Assembly (NCBI RefSeq): GCF_018417475.1
Contig: NZ_CP054856.1
Coordinates: 3,193,001 to 3,257,000 of the forward strand
DNA from: Novosphingobium decolorationis
Lineage (GTDB): Bacteria > Pseudomonadota > Alphaproteobacteria > Sphingomonadales > Sphingomonadaceae
DNA: 64,000 nt
Reading direction: 5' to 3'
Shown: piece by piece, positions 36,217 to 46,290 of the stretch
Numbering within the stretch: the first letter of the stretch is position 1
Layout: every line of letters begins with the position of its first letter
The notes under the pieces: generated by a model
Database searches by the model: none
Seen by the model: the letters and a program-made list of their open reading frames with translations, nothing else
What the model was told of the DNA's origin: nothing
Translations under genes and position numbers: made by a program

Positions 36217-37711
36217 GCGGCCTCCTGCTGGTCGGAGAGCAGGCTCAGATAGGCTCTGGCAAAGGTCTTCTCGACCGTTGTGCGTGGCAGGAAGGGATAG
36301 ACGTCCGTGTCAGCACGGGCGGTACGCGTTCGACCCGGCACAGGGCGAGGTGCTTGACGGCATCGAAGCCGATGGCGCCAAGATCAATGGCCTGTTCCAC
36401 CGCCGCACGGAGATCGGCGAGGGTGAACGTTTCCAACAGGCGCAGCACCTGTACATATTCACGCCTGCCATGCTTGTGCATGCGGCCTTCCATCAACCGC
36501 TGCAGTGTCGTGAACGCTTCGGGCAAATCCCAGCCCTGCAAAGGCGCGGCTCGGTCGAATGCGTTGATCTTCTGCTCGATCAGCGGGAGATAGTGGAGCG
36601 GGTCGAAGATAACCTCCTCGCGGGCATAACAACGAGGATGACGGGCGATGACTTCGCTGCGGCAGCCGACCACCACCTCATCGACATAGGCCCTGATCCA
36701 GACCTCCTGATGGCCCGGCCACCGGAACCGAATAATCGTTGGTCCTGTAGCGCACCAGGGATTGCGAGGAGACCCGCCCGCTCGTCTGATCGCAGGCCTC
36801 GAAGGGTGTAGCGGGCAGAGGCTGCATGGCTGCCAGATCGCGTTGCAAGCGCTCACCGATCGTCTCGCTCTGTCCGCGCACCTTGTCCTGCTGGCGCTTG
36901 CGGCATTGCTCCTCCAGCCATAGGTTGAAGGCCTCCCAGGTCGGGAACTTCGGGATCGGCACCATGAAATTGCGGCGGCAGTAACCAACCAGCCCTTCCA
37001 CATTGCCTTTCTCGTTCCTTGCCCGGGCGGGCATAGCGGTCGCGGATCACGTAATGCGACAGAAAGCGCTGAACAGCGTGGCACGCTTACGCGTGCCGTC
37101 TGGCAGGATCTTCGCCACAAGGCAGCGATCGTTGTCATAGACGATCGAGCGCGGCACCGCGCCGAAGAACGCGAAGGCATGAACGTGTCCGTCCACCGGC
37201 CTCCGCCACCGCCGCCGGATAGGCCGCACATAGCAGGCATCACTGTGCGGCAGATCGAGTGCGAAGAAGTAGGCCTTCTGCTGCACCCGCCGATCTCCAC
37301 CAGCGCTTCCCCGAAATCGGCCTGCGCATCCCCCGCCGGGTGGGCCAGCGGCACGAACATCTCCCGGCTGCGTTGCTCACGCTCGCGGATGTAATCCTTG
37401 ATGATCGTATAGCCGCCGGTGAAACCATGCTCGGCGCGCAAGCGGTCGAATACCCGCTTCGCCGTATGGCGCTGTTTGCGCGGGACGCAGCGGTCCCCTT
37501 CAAGCCATCCATCAATGATCGCCACAAACCCGTCCAGCTTCGGACGCTGCGGGACAGATTGACGCCGGTAACCCGGTGGCGATGAAAACGACAGCATCTT
37601 GCGCACCGTGTCGCGCGACACATTGAAACGCTTCGCCGCCGCCCGCTGGCTCATGCCATCCGCGCAAGCCAAACGGACCTGAAGATAAAGTTCCACGCTG
37701 TAGATCCCCAC
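36213..37711 (-). pseudogene. istA: istA (IS21 transposase), frameshifted copy
   Basis: Starts like copy 2 (GIYSVELYLQVRLACADGMS; HTH QRAAAKRFNVSRDTVRKML) but has several one- or two-base losses relative to it, at G runs near 37290, 37220, 37195 and 37020, which scatter the DDE domain over different frames. Intact stretches such as GYCRRNFMVPIPKFPTWEAF are readable in other frames. Confidence 0.85.
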
Positions 37712-37814
37712 ACCTCCCTGACTTGGCAGAAAGGCTTCAAGGTGGACGACTTTTACGCCGCCCGCAGCAGGACTATCCCGCCGCTAGCGTGGTCGAATAT
37801 TGCTCCGCCGTTCT

Positions 37815-38100
37815 CAAGCAGGCCGCGTCCCTTGCCGGCCTTGCACCGATTGCGCGGCAATCCGGACAATGGAAAGGCAAAAGCTTCATCCGCGGCGGAC
37901 GTGCTAACGTGAGGCAGGCCCTCTATATGCCGGCCCTCGTCGCCGCCCGATACAACCCTGACCTCAAGGCAAAGTACCAACAACTCGTCACCGCAGGAAA
38001 GCCCGCCAAAATCGCCATCACCGCCGTCATGCGAAAGCTCGTCGTGACCGCAAACGCTCTGCTCAAAGCCGATAGATGCTGGGCGCAATCTCAGACTTGA
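37815..38100 (+). pseudogene. IS110-family transposase, C-terminal fragment
   Basis: About 94 residues: KQAASLAGLAPIARQSGQWK, KSFIRGGRANVRQALYMPAL and KLVVTANALLKADRCWAQS, the standard C-terminus (transposase 20 domain) of IS110/IS116/IS902 proteins. The N-terminal RuvC-like DEDD domain is missing, cut by the IS21 end at 37816. The element had probably inserted in the kinase gene that follows. Confidence 0.85.
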
Positions 38101-38101
38101 T

Positions 38102-38651
38102 CATCACGGATACTCTAAGATCATCGATCCAGAACTCGAAGAGAAATATGGACGGGATCAACAAGAAATTCGGGTCGGCTTTGAGTTAAAGCTCGTAGGG
38201 CGGAAGCATCCACACCTGATCCAAATTTTTGACGGAGGGCGTTGTCCAAAAACGGACTTTCTGTTTCTAGTTATGGAATACCTTCCATACGACAATCTCG
38301 ACGACCTTCAAGGCAAAATTCCCTTTAATAAAATCCCACAAATTGCAGACCAATTGGCACAAGCGGCCCGATACTTAGAAGAGATAGACATTTGCCATCG
38401 TGACATTAAGCCGGAAAATATCGTCATTACACCAGATTTCGAACAAATAATACTTCTAGATCTTGGAATACTTCGCCCTTTAGTTGAGGACCATCAAGAT
38501 GCTGGCACTGGGTGCAATTTCATAGGAACAGTTCGATACAGTCCTCCAGAATTTGTCTGGCGAGTTGAAGAGGAAGATGCCGTTGGCCATCGCGCAATTA
38601 CATTTTACCAAATTGGTGCTGTATTGCATGATCTAATCATGAGGCGTCGTA
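38102..38651 (+). pseudogene. Eukaryotic-type Ser/Thr protein kinase fragment, AT-rich
   Basis: The open frame gives about 180 residues with LVGRKHPHLIQIFDGG (helix C region), LVMEYLPYDNLDD (hinge), ICHRDIKPENIVI (catalytic loop with HRD and Lys/Asn), LLDLGI (in place of DFG) and GTVRYSPPEF (activation-segment end). The glycine loop and the C-terminal lobe are missing: an IS110 fragment abuts on the left, IS21 copy 2 on the right. Base composition is clearly richer in A and T than its neighbours, pointing to transfer. Kinases of this kind occur in phage-defence loci, but the system cannot be identified. Confidence 0.8.
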
Positions 38652-38756
38652 TGAGAACGGCGGAGCAATATTCGACCACGCTAGCGGCGGGATAGTCCTG
38701 CTGCGGGCGGCGTAAAAGTCGTCCACCTTGAAGCCTTTCTGCCAAGTCAGGGAGGT

Positions 38757-40264
38757 GTGGGGATCTACAGCGTGGAACTTTATCTTCAGGTCCGTTTGGC
38801 TTGCGCGGATGGCATGAGCCAGCGGGCGGCGGCGAAGCGTTTCAATGTGTCGCGCGACACGGTGCGCAAGATGCTGTCGTTTTCATCGCCACCGGGTTAC
38901 CGGCGTCAATCTGTCCCGCAGCGTCCGAAGCTGGACGGGTTTGTGGCGATCATTGATGGATGGCTTGAAGGGGACCGCTGCGTCCCGCGCAAACAGCGCC
39001 ATACGGCGAAGCGGGTATTCGACCGCTTGCGCGCCGAGCATGGTTTCACCGGCGGCTATACGATCATCAAGGATTACATCCGCGAGCGTGAGCAACGCAG
39101 CCGGGAGATGTTCGTGCCGCTGGCCCACCCGGCGGGGGATGCGCAGGCCGATTTCGGGGAAGCGCTGGTGGAGATCGGCGGGGTGCAGCAGAAGGCCTAC
39201 TTCTTCGCACTCGATCTGCCGCACAGTGATGCCTGCTATGTGCGGGCCTATCCGGCGGCGGTGGCGGAGGCCTGGGTGGACGGACACGTTCATGCCTTCG
39301 CGTTCTTCGGCGCGGTGCCGCGCTCGATCGTCTATGACAACGATCGCTGCCTTGTGGCGAAGATCCTGCCAGACGGCACGCGTAAGCGTGCCACGCTGTT
39401 CAGCGCTTTCCTGTCGCATTACGTGATCCGCGACCGCTATGCCCGCCCGGGCAGGGGAACGAGAAAGGCAATGTGGAAGGGCTGGTTGGTTACTGCCGCC
39501 GCAATTTCATGGTGCCGATCCCGAAGTTCCCGACCTGGGAGGCCTTCAACCTATGGCTGGAGGAGCAATGCCGCAAGCGCCAGCAGGACAAGGTGCGCGG
39601 ACAGAGCGAGACGATCGGTGAGCGCTTGCAACGCGATCTGGCAGCCATGCAGCCTCTGCCCGCTACACCCTTCGAGGCCTGCGATCAGACGAGCGGGCGG
39701 GTCTCCTCGCAATCCTCGGTGCGCTACAGGACCAACGATTATTCGGTTCCGGTGGCCTGGGGCCATCAGGAGGTCTGGATCAGGGCCTATGTCGATGAGG
39801 TGGTGGTCGGCTGCCGCAGCGAAGTCATCGCCCGTCATCCTCGTTGTTATGCCCGCGAGGAGGTTATCTTCGACCCGCTCCACTATCTCCCGCTGATCGA
39901 GCAGAAGATCAACGCATTCGACCAGGCCGCGCCTTTGCAGGGCTGGGATTTGCCCGAAGCGTTCACGACACTGCAGCGGTTGATGGAAGGCCGCATGCAC
40001 AAGCATGGCAGGCGTGAATATGTACAGGTGCTGCGCCTGTTGGAAACGTTCACCCTCGCCGATCTCCAGGCGGCGGTGGAACAGGCCATTGATCTTGGCG
40101 CCATCGGCTTCGATGCCGTCAAGCACCTCGCCCTGTGCCGGGTCGAACGCGTACCGCCCAGGCTGGACCTGGACGTCTATCCCTTCCTGCCACGCACAAC
40201 GGTCGAGAAGACCTTTGCCAGAGCCTATCTGAGCCTGCTCTCCGACCAGCAGGAGGCCGCATGA
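38757..40264 (+). pseudogene. istA: istA (IS21 transposase) with a single frameshift
   Basis: Starting at GTG, the frame reads GIYSVELYLQ, the HTH AAAKRFNVSRDTVRKML, the DDE region with GDAQADFGEALVEIGG and RSIVYDNDRCLVAK up to DRYARPG, then shifts at about 39450 (GGCAGGGGAACG where GGCAAGGGGAACG would keep frame). The second frame continues GNVEGLVGYCRRNFMVPIPK to FARAYLSLLSDQQEAA, stop overlapping istB (ATGA). One missing A in a purine run accounts for the break; copy 1 has a different indel at the same spot. Confidence 0.88.
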
Positions 40265-41028
40265 GCGATCAGACCCCGGAGCTTCTTCTCGCTCACAATC
40301 TCAAGGCACTCAAGCTGCCTACGTGCCTGCGAGAGCACCACAAGCTCGCCCGGCAATGTGCCGCTGAAGGCGTCGATCATATCCGCTTCCTCGCCCGCCT
40401 TGTCGAGATGGAGATGATCGACAGGGAGCGTCGTATGGTCGAGCGGCGCATCAAGGCCGCGCGCTTCCCCGCCGTCAAAAGCCTCGACAGCTTCGACTTC
40501 ACCGTCATCCCCAGGCTCAACAAGATGCAGGTGCTCGAGATGGCGCGCTGCGAGTGGATCGAGCGGCGTGAGAACGCCATCGCTCTGGGGCCATCGGGCA
40601 CCGGAAAGACGCACGTAGCGTTGGGGCTCGGACTGGCAGCATGCCAGAAAGGGCTGTCGGTGGGCTTCACCACTGCGGCGGCGCTGGTCAGCGAAATGAT
40701 GGAGGCGCGCGACGAGCGGCGTCTCCTGCGCTTCCAGAAGCAGATGGTCGGATACAAACTGCTCATCATCGACGAACTGGGCTTCGTACCGCTCTCCAAG
40801 ACCGGCGCCGAACTGCTGTTCGAGCTGATCTCCCAGCGTTACGAACGCGGCTCCACCTTGATCACCAGCAACCTGCCCTTCGACGAATGGACCGAAACCT
40901 TCGGATCCGAGCGTCTCACAGGCGCGCTCCTCGATCGCCTGACCCATCACGTCAGCATCCTCGAGATGAACGGCGAAAGCTATCGCCTCGCTCACAGCCG
41001 GGCCCGCAAGGCCAAAATCAGACCCTGA
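40261..41028 (+). CDS. istB: IstB-like ATP-binding protein (IS21 helper)
   Basis: 255 residues. The N-terminal helical region (PELLLAHNLKALKLPTCLRE) leads to an AAA+ core with Walker A GPSGTGKTHVA, Walker B LLIIDELGFVP, sensor I in STLITSNLPFDEW and the terminal LTHHVSILEMNGESYRL. It assembles on target DNA and activates IstA. Start codon overlaps the istA stop. Intact, unlike its partner. Confidence 0.95.
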   Translation: MSDQTPELLLAHNLKALKLPTCLREHHKLARQCAAEGVDHIRFLARLVEMEMIDRERRMVERRIKAARFPAVKSLDSFDFTVIPRLNKMQVLEMARCEWIERRENAIALGPSGTGKTHVALGLGLAACQKGLSVGFTTAAALVSEMMEARDERRLLRFQKQMVGYKLLIIDELGFVPLSKTGAELLFELISQRYERGSTLITSNLPFDEWTETFGSERLTGALLDRLTHHVSILEMNGESYRLAHSRARKAKIRP

Positions 41029-41151
41029 AAAGCAAGCCAATGCCGGGGGGAGTGGCCCTCGGGCTACGCCCTCACGCCACTCCCCCCGGCGTGTAACACG
41101 ATGGCCTGGTTTTACGCCGCCCCATGGCCGACTTTTGCTCCGCCGTTGACA

Positions 41152-41558
41152 TCCCTGAATTTACAGTTCGTAACGTCAAGGTGGAGGCAGAGAAGCTTGA
41201 AGGCCGAGGGGATGCACTGTCAGCTAGGGCATCAAGTCTCGCTGAGGCGATGAAAAAGGAAACCAGCGACGCAAGTGCGGGCATCTACCAATGCTATCGC
41301 GACAATTTGACTGCTAAGCGGGTCGAAGTCGCTGCACAATTCGACGTTGGGATCGGTCAGCTCGACGGTGCGATTGAAGCACTGAAGGCTGGTGGTGCAA
41401 ACCCGTCATCTATTCAGTCAGACGCTGGTCCTGTCGATATGCTCAAGCAGCGCGATGACCTAATCGCACAGCGAGATGTTTCACTCAAGCAAATCGACGA
41501 TGCGCTCGCGCAGCTGACGTTACAGCAAAAAGCTCTGACCGAAAAAATCATTGCTTAG
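41152..41558 (+). pseudogene. C-terminal fragment of an unknown coiled-coil protein
   Basis: About 135 residues rich in Ala, Glu, Gln and Lys with heptad-like spacing (VEAEKLEGRGDALSARASSL, KQIDDALAQLTLQQKALTEK). It enters the window directly from the IS21 end: the in-frame ATG at 41124 lies in the insertion sequence, so the true N-terminus is lost. I do not recognise the family. It may belong to the same displaced operon as the kinase fragment. Confidence 0.55.
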
Positions 41559-41772
41559 TAATTCAGTGATACGGCGACAACGCATTGGCTTCTAACTGCC
41601 TGGCGTTAATTCCGATGGCACAGATTAGGGGCAGATTAGGGGTTGAGGCGTCGTCGTCTGTTTATTCGCAGATCCCGCATAGCTGAAGGGCGCGCGTTAA
41701 CAAAAGAGTAGGCATAATGTCGGCTCATGCGCCCCAGCGGTTTCGCACCCGACATTCCGCATTCGGCCCGAG

Positions 41773-42088
41773 CCCGACGATCCGTGTCGCTTGGCGGCGG
41801 AGGCGTAAAAGTCACCTGCACAAAACTGCGCGGGCAGGCTTTGGCTTGCTGCGGCCGCGTTCACTTGAATGTTGCTGAGGGGTGCTTCGCGTCTAGCTGA
41901 TGGCTGGCGAAGATTTAACCCAAGACCGCTTGCGGGCAGACTTTATGTCACTCCGGGCAAGGTTTGGTGTCAAGGGATAAAATTTGTCCGTTGACAGCCA
42001 AGTTGGCCTGACAAATCGGGAACATCTGGGGTTTTGTCAAAAGACTTTGACAGGGTTCTTGCCCGATGCGCCCGTTTTTTGACAACCG
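41773..42088 (+). repeat. Long direct repeat, copy B
   Basis: Nearly identical to copy A over about 316 bases, from CCCGACG to TTTTTTGACAACC. Divides the accessory region into two segments: A to B with sugar-acid and insertion-sequence debris, B to C with small genes and the restriction-like set. Bases 41559-41772 before it show no gene. Confidence 0.85.
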
Positions 42089-42239
42089 GTATGTCCGCGC
42101 TTGGGGGCGCGGCTTCAGCTTGTCCGACGGGGATGTCCTGCCAGAGGCAAAGAGTGAGGCGTATCGCGCAAGGTCATTGGGCAGGATTGACCCGGCCTTT
42201 GCCGAGTCTTTGGAACTCGTGCGACATGGCCATACCGAT

Positions 42240-43592
42240 CTACTTCCGCAGGTCGGCTACGCCCAATTCTTCCCACATCCAGGCAAAGCTGTAGCCGGCC
42301 ATCTGCTCGTTGCCGGATTTGGCGGTCCCGTTCTCCAGGTACTTCAGCCATTCCACCACCTGTGCGCGCCCGGCCTTGGTCCTGACAGCCTGCCGCGGCG
42401 TCTTGTCCCCCAGAGCGGGGACCGGCTCGTCGAGGACCTGTCGGTATTGTCGGTCCATCATGTCGCGAACGATGCGCTGCATCTCCGCGGCAGGGATCTC
42501 CGGCTCGGCGGTTTCGTCGCGCACCTGCCGTTGTTCAGCCATCATCTGGGCAACGGTTCGGATCTCGGTCAAAGGTGCCTGCACCAGATCGCCCAGCAAG
42601 GGGATGAAGAGGTCCCGGGCACGCTGCGCGCGTTCGGCGCTGTTGACCTCGATCGTCAGGAAACGTCCCGCCAGCTCGGCATTTCCAAGGATCGTCGAGC
42701 CATCGTCCATGGTCGATGCCAGCATTTGCGCGCCGGGCTGCTTGGGTCGCCGGGATTTGACGCGCTTGTCTTCCAGCCAATTCCAGAATTTGGCGGAAGC
42801 GGGCGACAAGGTGGGCAGGGTCTGGAATCGGGCTGCGATCTGCTTTTGTGTCACGCCTTTGGGCAACGGGAAAACCAGGCGATGGAAAAGAATGTCATCG
42901 CCGTCGCTGTTGACCAGATCGGGCATCGGGGGGCCCAGCACGCCGGCAGCGTCCAGCAGCCAGGTCGAGGTGATCACGGGCGCGCTGTGGCGCAGCAGTA
43001 CCGCGCGGTCGGTTACGTCGAAATCAAAGTCTGGGTCGGGCTGGGCGCCGATCTTCGTAAAGCCATCGATCAACTGCTCGCTGCCATCCGGACTAAATGC
43101 CAGCAAGGCTCCAGAAATGACGGCGCCGCCTCGGCCGACGATCAGGCGCGTGGCAATCCGGTCCCAGTTGTGCAAGCTGCTGCTCGCGCTGCGCTCCTCA
43201 ACGGTGACAGGCTCGCCGTCCTGAAGCAGGTCGCGCAAACGCATCGACTTGCCTGGCACAATGTCGCTCACTTCGTAGAGTGACATCGGTGTCTGACGCA
43301 GGGCCTTGATATAGGCTTTGACGGAGGCCTTTTCGTTCCAGCCACGCCGCTTCAGGTAATCGTCGGCGAGATTTTCGCCATCGAACTCGCGCCCGATCAG
43401 GTCTTCGAACGCGCAGCCCCACAAGGGACCTTCCCAGTGCGGGCCAACAATGTCGAGCAGTTCGTCGAAATCGACGTCGAGCTCGTCGGCCGCCGGCCCG
43501 AAATGTTCTTCCAGACACTCCTCAAGCCGTGTCTTCCAGGGTTCGCGCCCAGCATATTTGATCAGGCCGGACAGGTCATGGATCGCGCGCAA
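42240..43592 (-). CDS. Conserved hypothetical protein
   Basis: About 450 residues, soluble, acidic N-terminal half. TTG 43592 is taken as start because AAGGAG stands eight bases before it (43601-43606); an ATG at 43640 in the same frame has no ribosome site. Visible features: HFGPAADELDVDFDELLDIV, FEDLIGREFDGENLADDYLK, and a C-terminal block ALGDKTPRQAVRTKAGRAQV, a pattern seen in several plasmid and SEC-C-associated proteins of unknown role. No catalytic motif stands out. It lies alone beside repeat B. Confidence 0.75.
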   Translation of the reverse strand: MRAIHDLSGLIKYAGREPWKTRLEECLEEHFGPAADELDVDFDELLDIVGPHWEGPLWGCAFEDLIGREFDGENLADDYLKRRGWNEKASVKAYIKALRQTPMSLYEVSDIVPGKSMRLRDLLQDGEPVTVEERSASSSLHNWDRIATRLIVGRGGAVISGALLAFSPDGSEQLIDGFTKIGAQPDPDFDFDVTDRAVLLRHSAPVITSTWLLDAAGVLGPPMPDLVNSDGDDILFHRLVFPLPKGVTQKQIAARFQTLPTLSPASAKFWNWLEDKRVKSRRPKQPGAQMLASTMDDGSTILGNAELAGRFLTIEVNSAERAQRARDLFIPLLGDLVQAPLTEIRTVAQMMAEQRQVRDETAEPEIPAAEMQRIVRDMMDRQYRQVLDEPVPALGDKTPRQAVRTKAGRAQVVEWLKYLENGTAKSGNEQMAGYSFAWMWEELGVADLRK

Positions 43593-43822
43593 GGGGAAAG
43601 CTCCTTGAGATGGTTCAATGGCACGAGCTTGCCGAGCCATTGGGTTCTATACGGTAAGTGAATTCACAGCGACAGGTTACGCACGCTAGGCGAGCAAAAT
43701 GCGGGCGGAGGAGTGATTGCTAGGCACTCTAGCAGGTCGTTCAAGGGGCGATTTGGCGCACTTGGCGGCGAGCCGTCCGCTTTCCCTTGCCGACCGGCTC
43801 GGTCAGTAGCCCGAATGGGTGG

Positions 43823-44155
43823 CTAGTTGCCGTTCACCCCGCGCGGGCCGAAGAAGATGATGGCCGTACCCACCAAACAAACGACAGCCCCGAGTAAGTC
43901 CCAGCGATCTGGCTTCGCCCCTTCCGCGAGCCACAGCCAAAGCACGGCGATAGCAACATAGACGCCACCATATGCCGCATACGAGCGGCCAGCCTGATCA
44001 GCAGATGGCAAAGTCAACAAATAGGCAAATAGGCAAAGAGACGCGACGCCCGGGATAATCCAAAGAGGTGACTTTCCCAGGCGTAGCCACGCCCAAAACG
44101 CGAAGCAGCCAGCAATTTCAGCCAAGGCAGCACCGATAAAAGCGAAGGCGGTCAT
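43823..44155 (-). CDS. YnfA/UPF0060 family membrane protein
   Basis: 110 residues with four membrane segments and the family pattern [40 protein letters not shown] and [23 protein letters not shown]0060 proteins are small-multidrug-resistance-like in size and topology, but their role is not settled. Transcribed alone; ATG 44155. Confidence 0.93.
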   Translation of the reverse strand: MTAFAFIGAALAEIAGCFAFWAWLRLGKSPLWIIPGVASLCLFAYLLTLPSADQAGRSYAAYGGVYVAIAVLWLWLAEGAKPDRWDLLGAVVCLVGTAIIFFGPRGVNGN

Positions 44156-44240
44156 GCCCCTCCTATCGCAACACCAACTTATGTTCGCAACGGGGCATGT
44201 TCTGAAATTCTGTCACGCGCCCATTCGGGACGTAGACGGG

Positions 44241-44510
44241 CTACGAGGCCGCCGCCGAAAGCCGCCGCTCAATCTGTAGAAGCAGGGTGCGGCCTGTTTC
44301 CGTCGAAGCGATCAAGCAGGGGTCATCCCACTCCTTTTGGAATAAGAACTTCTCGCCGCCGAACTCCATCGTGGAGTATGTGAGACCCCGCTGGCTGGCG
44401 GTTTCACCGAACAGGTCGAAGATGGCTTGCCGCACAAGCTCGACGTCTTCCGATGCAAACTCCAGCGACGACGAGTGGCCATCGGAAAGGGAAAGTAGCG
44501 TCACAGCCAT
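44241..44510 (-). CDS. Small hypothetical protein
   Basis: 89 residues with no membrane segment or known motif. It begins MAVTLLSLSDGHSSSLEFAS and has two likely strands followed by a helix (SEDVELVRQAIFDLFGETAS). Composition fits an immunity or accessory protein in an islet, but that is a guess. ATG 44510 has no strong ribosome site. Confidence 0.5.
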   Translation of the reverse strand: MAVTLLSLSDGHSSSLEFASEDVELVRQAIFDLFGETASQRGLTYSTMEFGGEKFLFQKEWDDPCLIASTETGRTLLLQIERRLSAAAS

Positions 44511-44598
44511 GGCCTACTGTGAAGCGAATGCCGCCGATTTCCAAGCCATTGTTTTCGAGGGGCGCGAGGTCGCGCACGCGCCCTTGTCGGCCGTTCAG

Positions 44599-46020
44599 CT
44601 ATGGCTTTCGAGGGCTAGATCGCCGCCTGTCGGCTATGCCAAGAAAACTCTTCGTCAGCTCCTTGAACTCTTCCGGCGCGGTCATGAGGACGAAATGAGG
44701 TGCCTGTTCGATCTGGAGCAGGGAGATGTCCCCTGCCGCTTTCAGTGCGGTGACATGCTCTCGCGCTCCGTCAAGCGGGGTCTTAGGGTCGAGCGTTCCG
44801 TGAAGCACAATCGTCGGAGGTATACGTTCAGGGATACCCCCGAAGTTTCCATCTGGCTGGTAGGTCGGAATACCTCCGGCGAGCAGAAGTGATGGCAATG
44901 GACTGGCGAAGAGATATCCCTCTGTTTCGTTTCTAATCATTTCAGCCGTTAGTTGCGGCCGGGCATTGTTCTCGGAGCGGCTGATCAGGTTTACCAGCGG
45001 GATAGATGATCCGCTTTGCGGATAGGATTTGAGAACGGAACCGATGCCTGCCAACCGGCCCATAGCATAGTCCAGCCATGCGGGATTATCCGCCTGCAGT
45101 CCCGCTATCACATTGGGAAGCATGGCCCGAGTTTCTGGAAAATCAAGCAAGGCAGACAGCCGGTATTTCAGATCTGGGCCAGCCAGATCTTTAATATCAT
45201 CACGCTGGAAAAGCTCGGTGACCGCTTGCTCGGCCCCCTCGGGGAAATACCTCTTGCAATCAGCTGCTTGGTCGCACTGACGCAGTACTTTTCGGCCCAC
45301 GCGGTCAGTAACGGCCGACCGGTGGCTTAAATCAAGTTGATCGTTGCTCTCAAGCGGAACCAAAGAGTCGAGAATGACGCCGTCGAGATCGCCTCGAGGC
45401 GCAAGGGTCAACATGCGCAGCACCAGCTGGGTGCCGTAGGAGACGCCGTAGAGATACGAGCTATCGCCGGAATCGAATCGAGACATCAAGAGCTTAAGGT
45501 CATGAGCGGCATTCGAGATAGTGAACGATCTGGTCCGGCTCGCATTCGCATTCAGGGCATCGAAGCACCTGGCCCACTCCTCACCGGCCAGAGCAGTGCC
45601 CGCATCACTAGATGGGCTTTCTTCTTCCGGGCAGAGTCTTGTCGAGAAGCCCGTCCCGCGATGATCGGGAATCATCAGATCGAAGCCAGGGGCAGCCGCT
45701 CGGAAAGTCTCAATAAACGGGTAGAATGAAGCACCGGATTCTCCCGGGCCGCCGGCGACTAGCCACAACTGGCCCTTGCTGGCTCCCTGGGCGGGAAACT
45801 TGCGGACGAACAACTGAATCGTTTCGAGGCCCGGCTTGGTATAGTCCAGCGGCACATCGATACGCGCGCATTCGGTTCTCTGCAGTGTTAAGTCTGCACC
45901 CGCGTCCTTGCATTCGGAAAATGTCGCGGATGCCGGTTGATCATGCCTCGCAAAGGCGGGCGATGCCAGAGCCAGACAAGCTAATGCCAGATACGTAAGA
46001 ATCCGAGAGGCAACGAGCAC
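44599..46020 (-). CDS. Secreted alpha/beta hydrolase (peptidase S33-like)
   Basis: 473 residues. GTG 46020 is preferred: GGAG precedes it and a signal peptide follows immediately (RILTYLALACLALASPAFA). The hydrolase has the oxyanion region LVAGGPGESG, nucleophile Ser in YGVSYGTQL, Asp in LHGTLDPKTP and His in APHFVLM, the S33/TAP arrangement with a cap domain and paired cysteines. Likely a periplasmic esterase or aminopeptidase acting on small peptides or esters; substrate unknown. Stands alone. Confidence 0.85.
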   Translation of the reverse strand: MLVASRILTYLALACLALASPAFARHDQPASATFSECKDAGADLTLQRTECARIDVPLDYTKPGLETIQLFVRKFPAQGASKGQLWLVAGGPGESGASFYPFIETFRAAAPGFDLMIPDHRGTGFSTRLCPEEESPSSDAGTALAGEEWARCFDALNANASRTRSFTISNAAHDLKLLMSRFDSGDSSYLYGVSYGTQLVLRMLTLAPRGDLDGVILDSLVPLESNDQLDLSHRSAVTDRVGRKVLRQCDQAADCKRYFPEGAEQAVTELFQRDDIKDLAGPDLKYRLSALLDFPETRAMLPNVIAGLQADNPAWLDYAMGRLAGIGSVLKSYPQSGSSIPLVNLISRSENNARPQLTAEMIRNETEGYLFASPLPSLLLAGGIPTYQPDGNFGGIPERIPPTIVLHGTLDPKTPLDGAREHVTALKAAGDISLLQIEQAPHFVLMTAPEEFKELTKSFLGIADRRRSSPRKP

Positions 46021-46290
46021 ATTTTTCTCCGATTGGATGAGCGCATATCGCAGGCTAGTGGCGCGACAGAACTCGTGCAACTTGATGCGATTTTCGTGCT
46101 CCGGTGAGATGGGAAAGGACGAATTGGGCATTGTTCCATTACCCGTGCCCCGCAATGCCGTGTGTGCGACAGACCCGCTTTGCGCCCTTGCCGGTCGCTC
46201 AAGGGCCGATTTGACGCTCCAGAAACCTGCCGGTCCGGTCTCCTGCGCCGACCTGGGCGGTCAGCGGTGAAGATGGGTGGGTATCTGCCG

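Larger units (their letters stand above)
35331..37816 (-). mobile_element. IS21-family element, copy 1 (damaged)
   Basis: About 2.49 kb. One end begins TGTCAACGGCGGAGCAAAAG, the other TGAGAACGGCGGAGCAATAT, sharing the start TG and the block AACGGCGGAGCAA; further copies of GGCGTAAAA lie inside, as in multiple-repeat IS21 ends. It carries istA and istB in IS21 order. It is inverted relative to copy 2 and sits between a uxaC fragment and an IS110 fragment without a target duplication, so the flanks have been rearranged. Confidence 0.88.
38652..41151 (+). mobile_element. IS21-family element, copy 2
   Basis: About 2.5 kb, ends TGAGAACGGCGGAGCAATAT (left) and TGTCAACGGCGGAGCAAAAG (right, complement). 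Same element as 35331-37816 but inverted. It lies between the kinase fragment and a coiled-coil fragment, with no target duplication (CGTA on the left, TCCC on the right). istB is intact; istA has one frameshift. Confidence 0.9.

Noticed and set aside
39440..39460. Programmed frameshift in istA
   Set aside because: IS21 istA is normally a single frame, the two copies have different indels at the site, and no slippery heptamer with stimulator is apparent.
41124..41151. ATG at 41124 as the start of the coiled-coil protein (and ATG 35358 for uxaC)
   Set aside because: Both lie in the same IS21 terminal sequence, giving identical first nine residues to unrelated genes; the genes are 5'-truncated.
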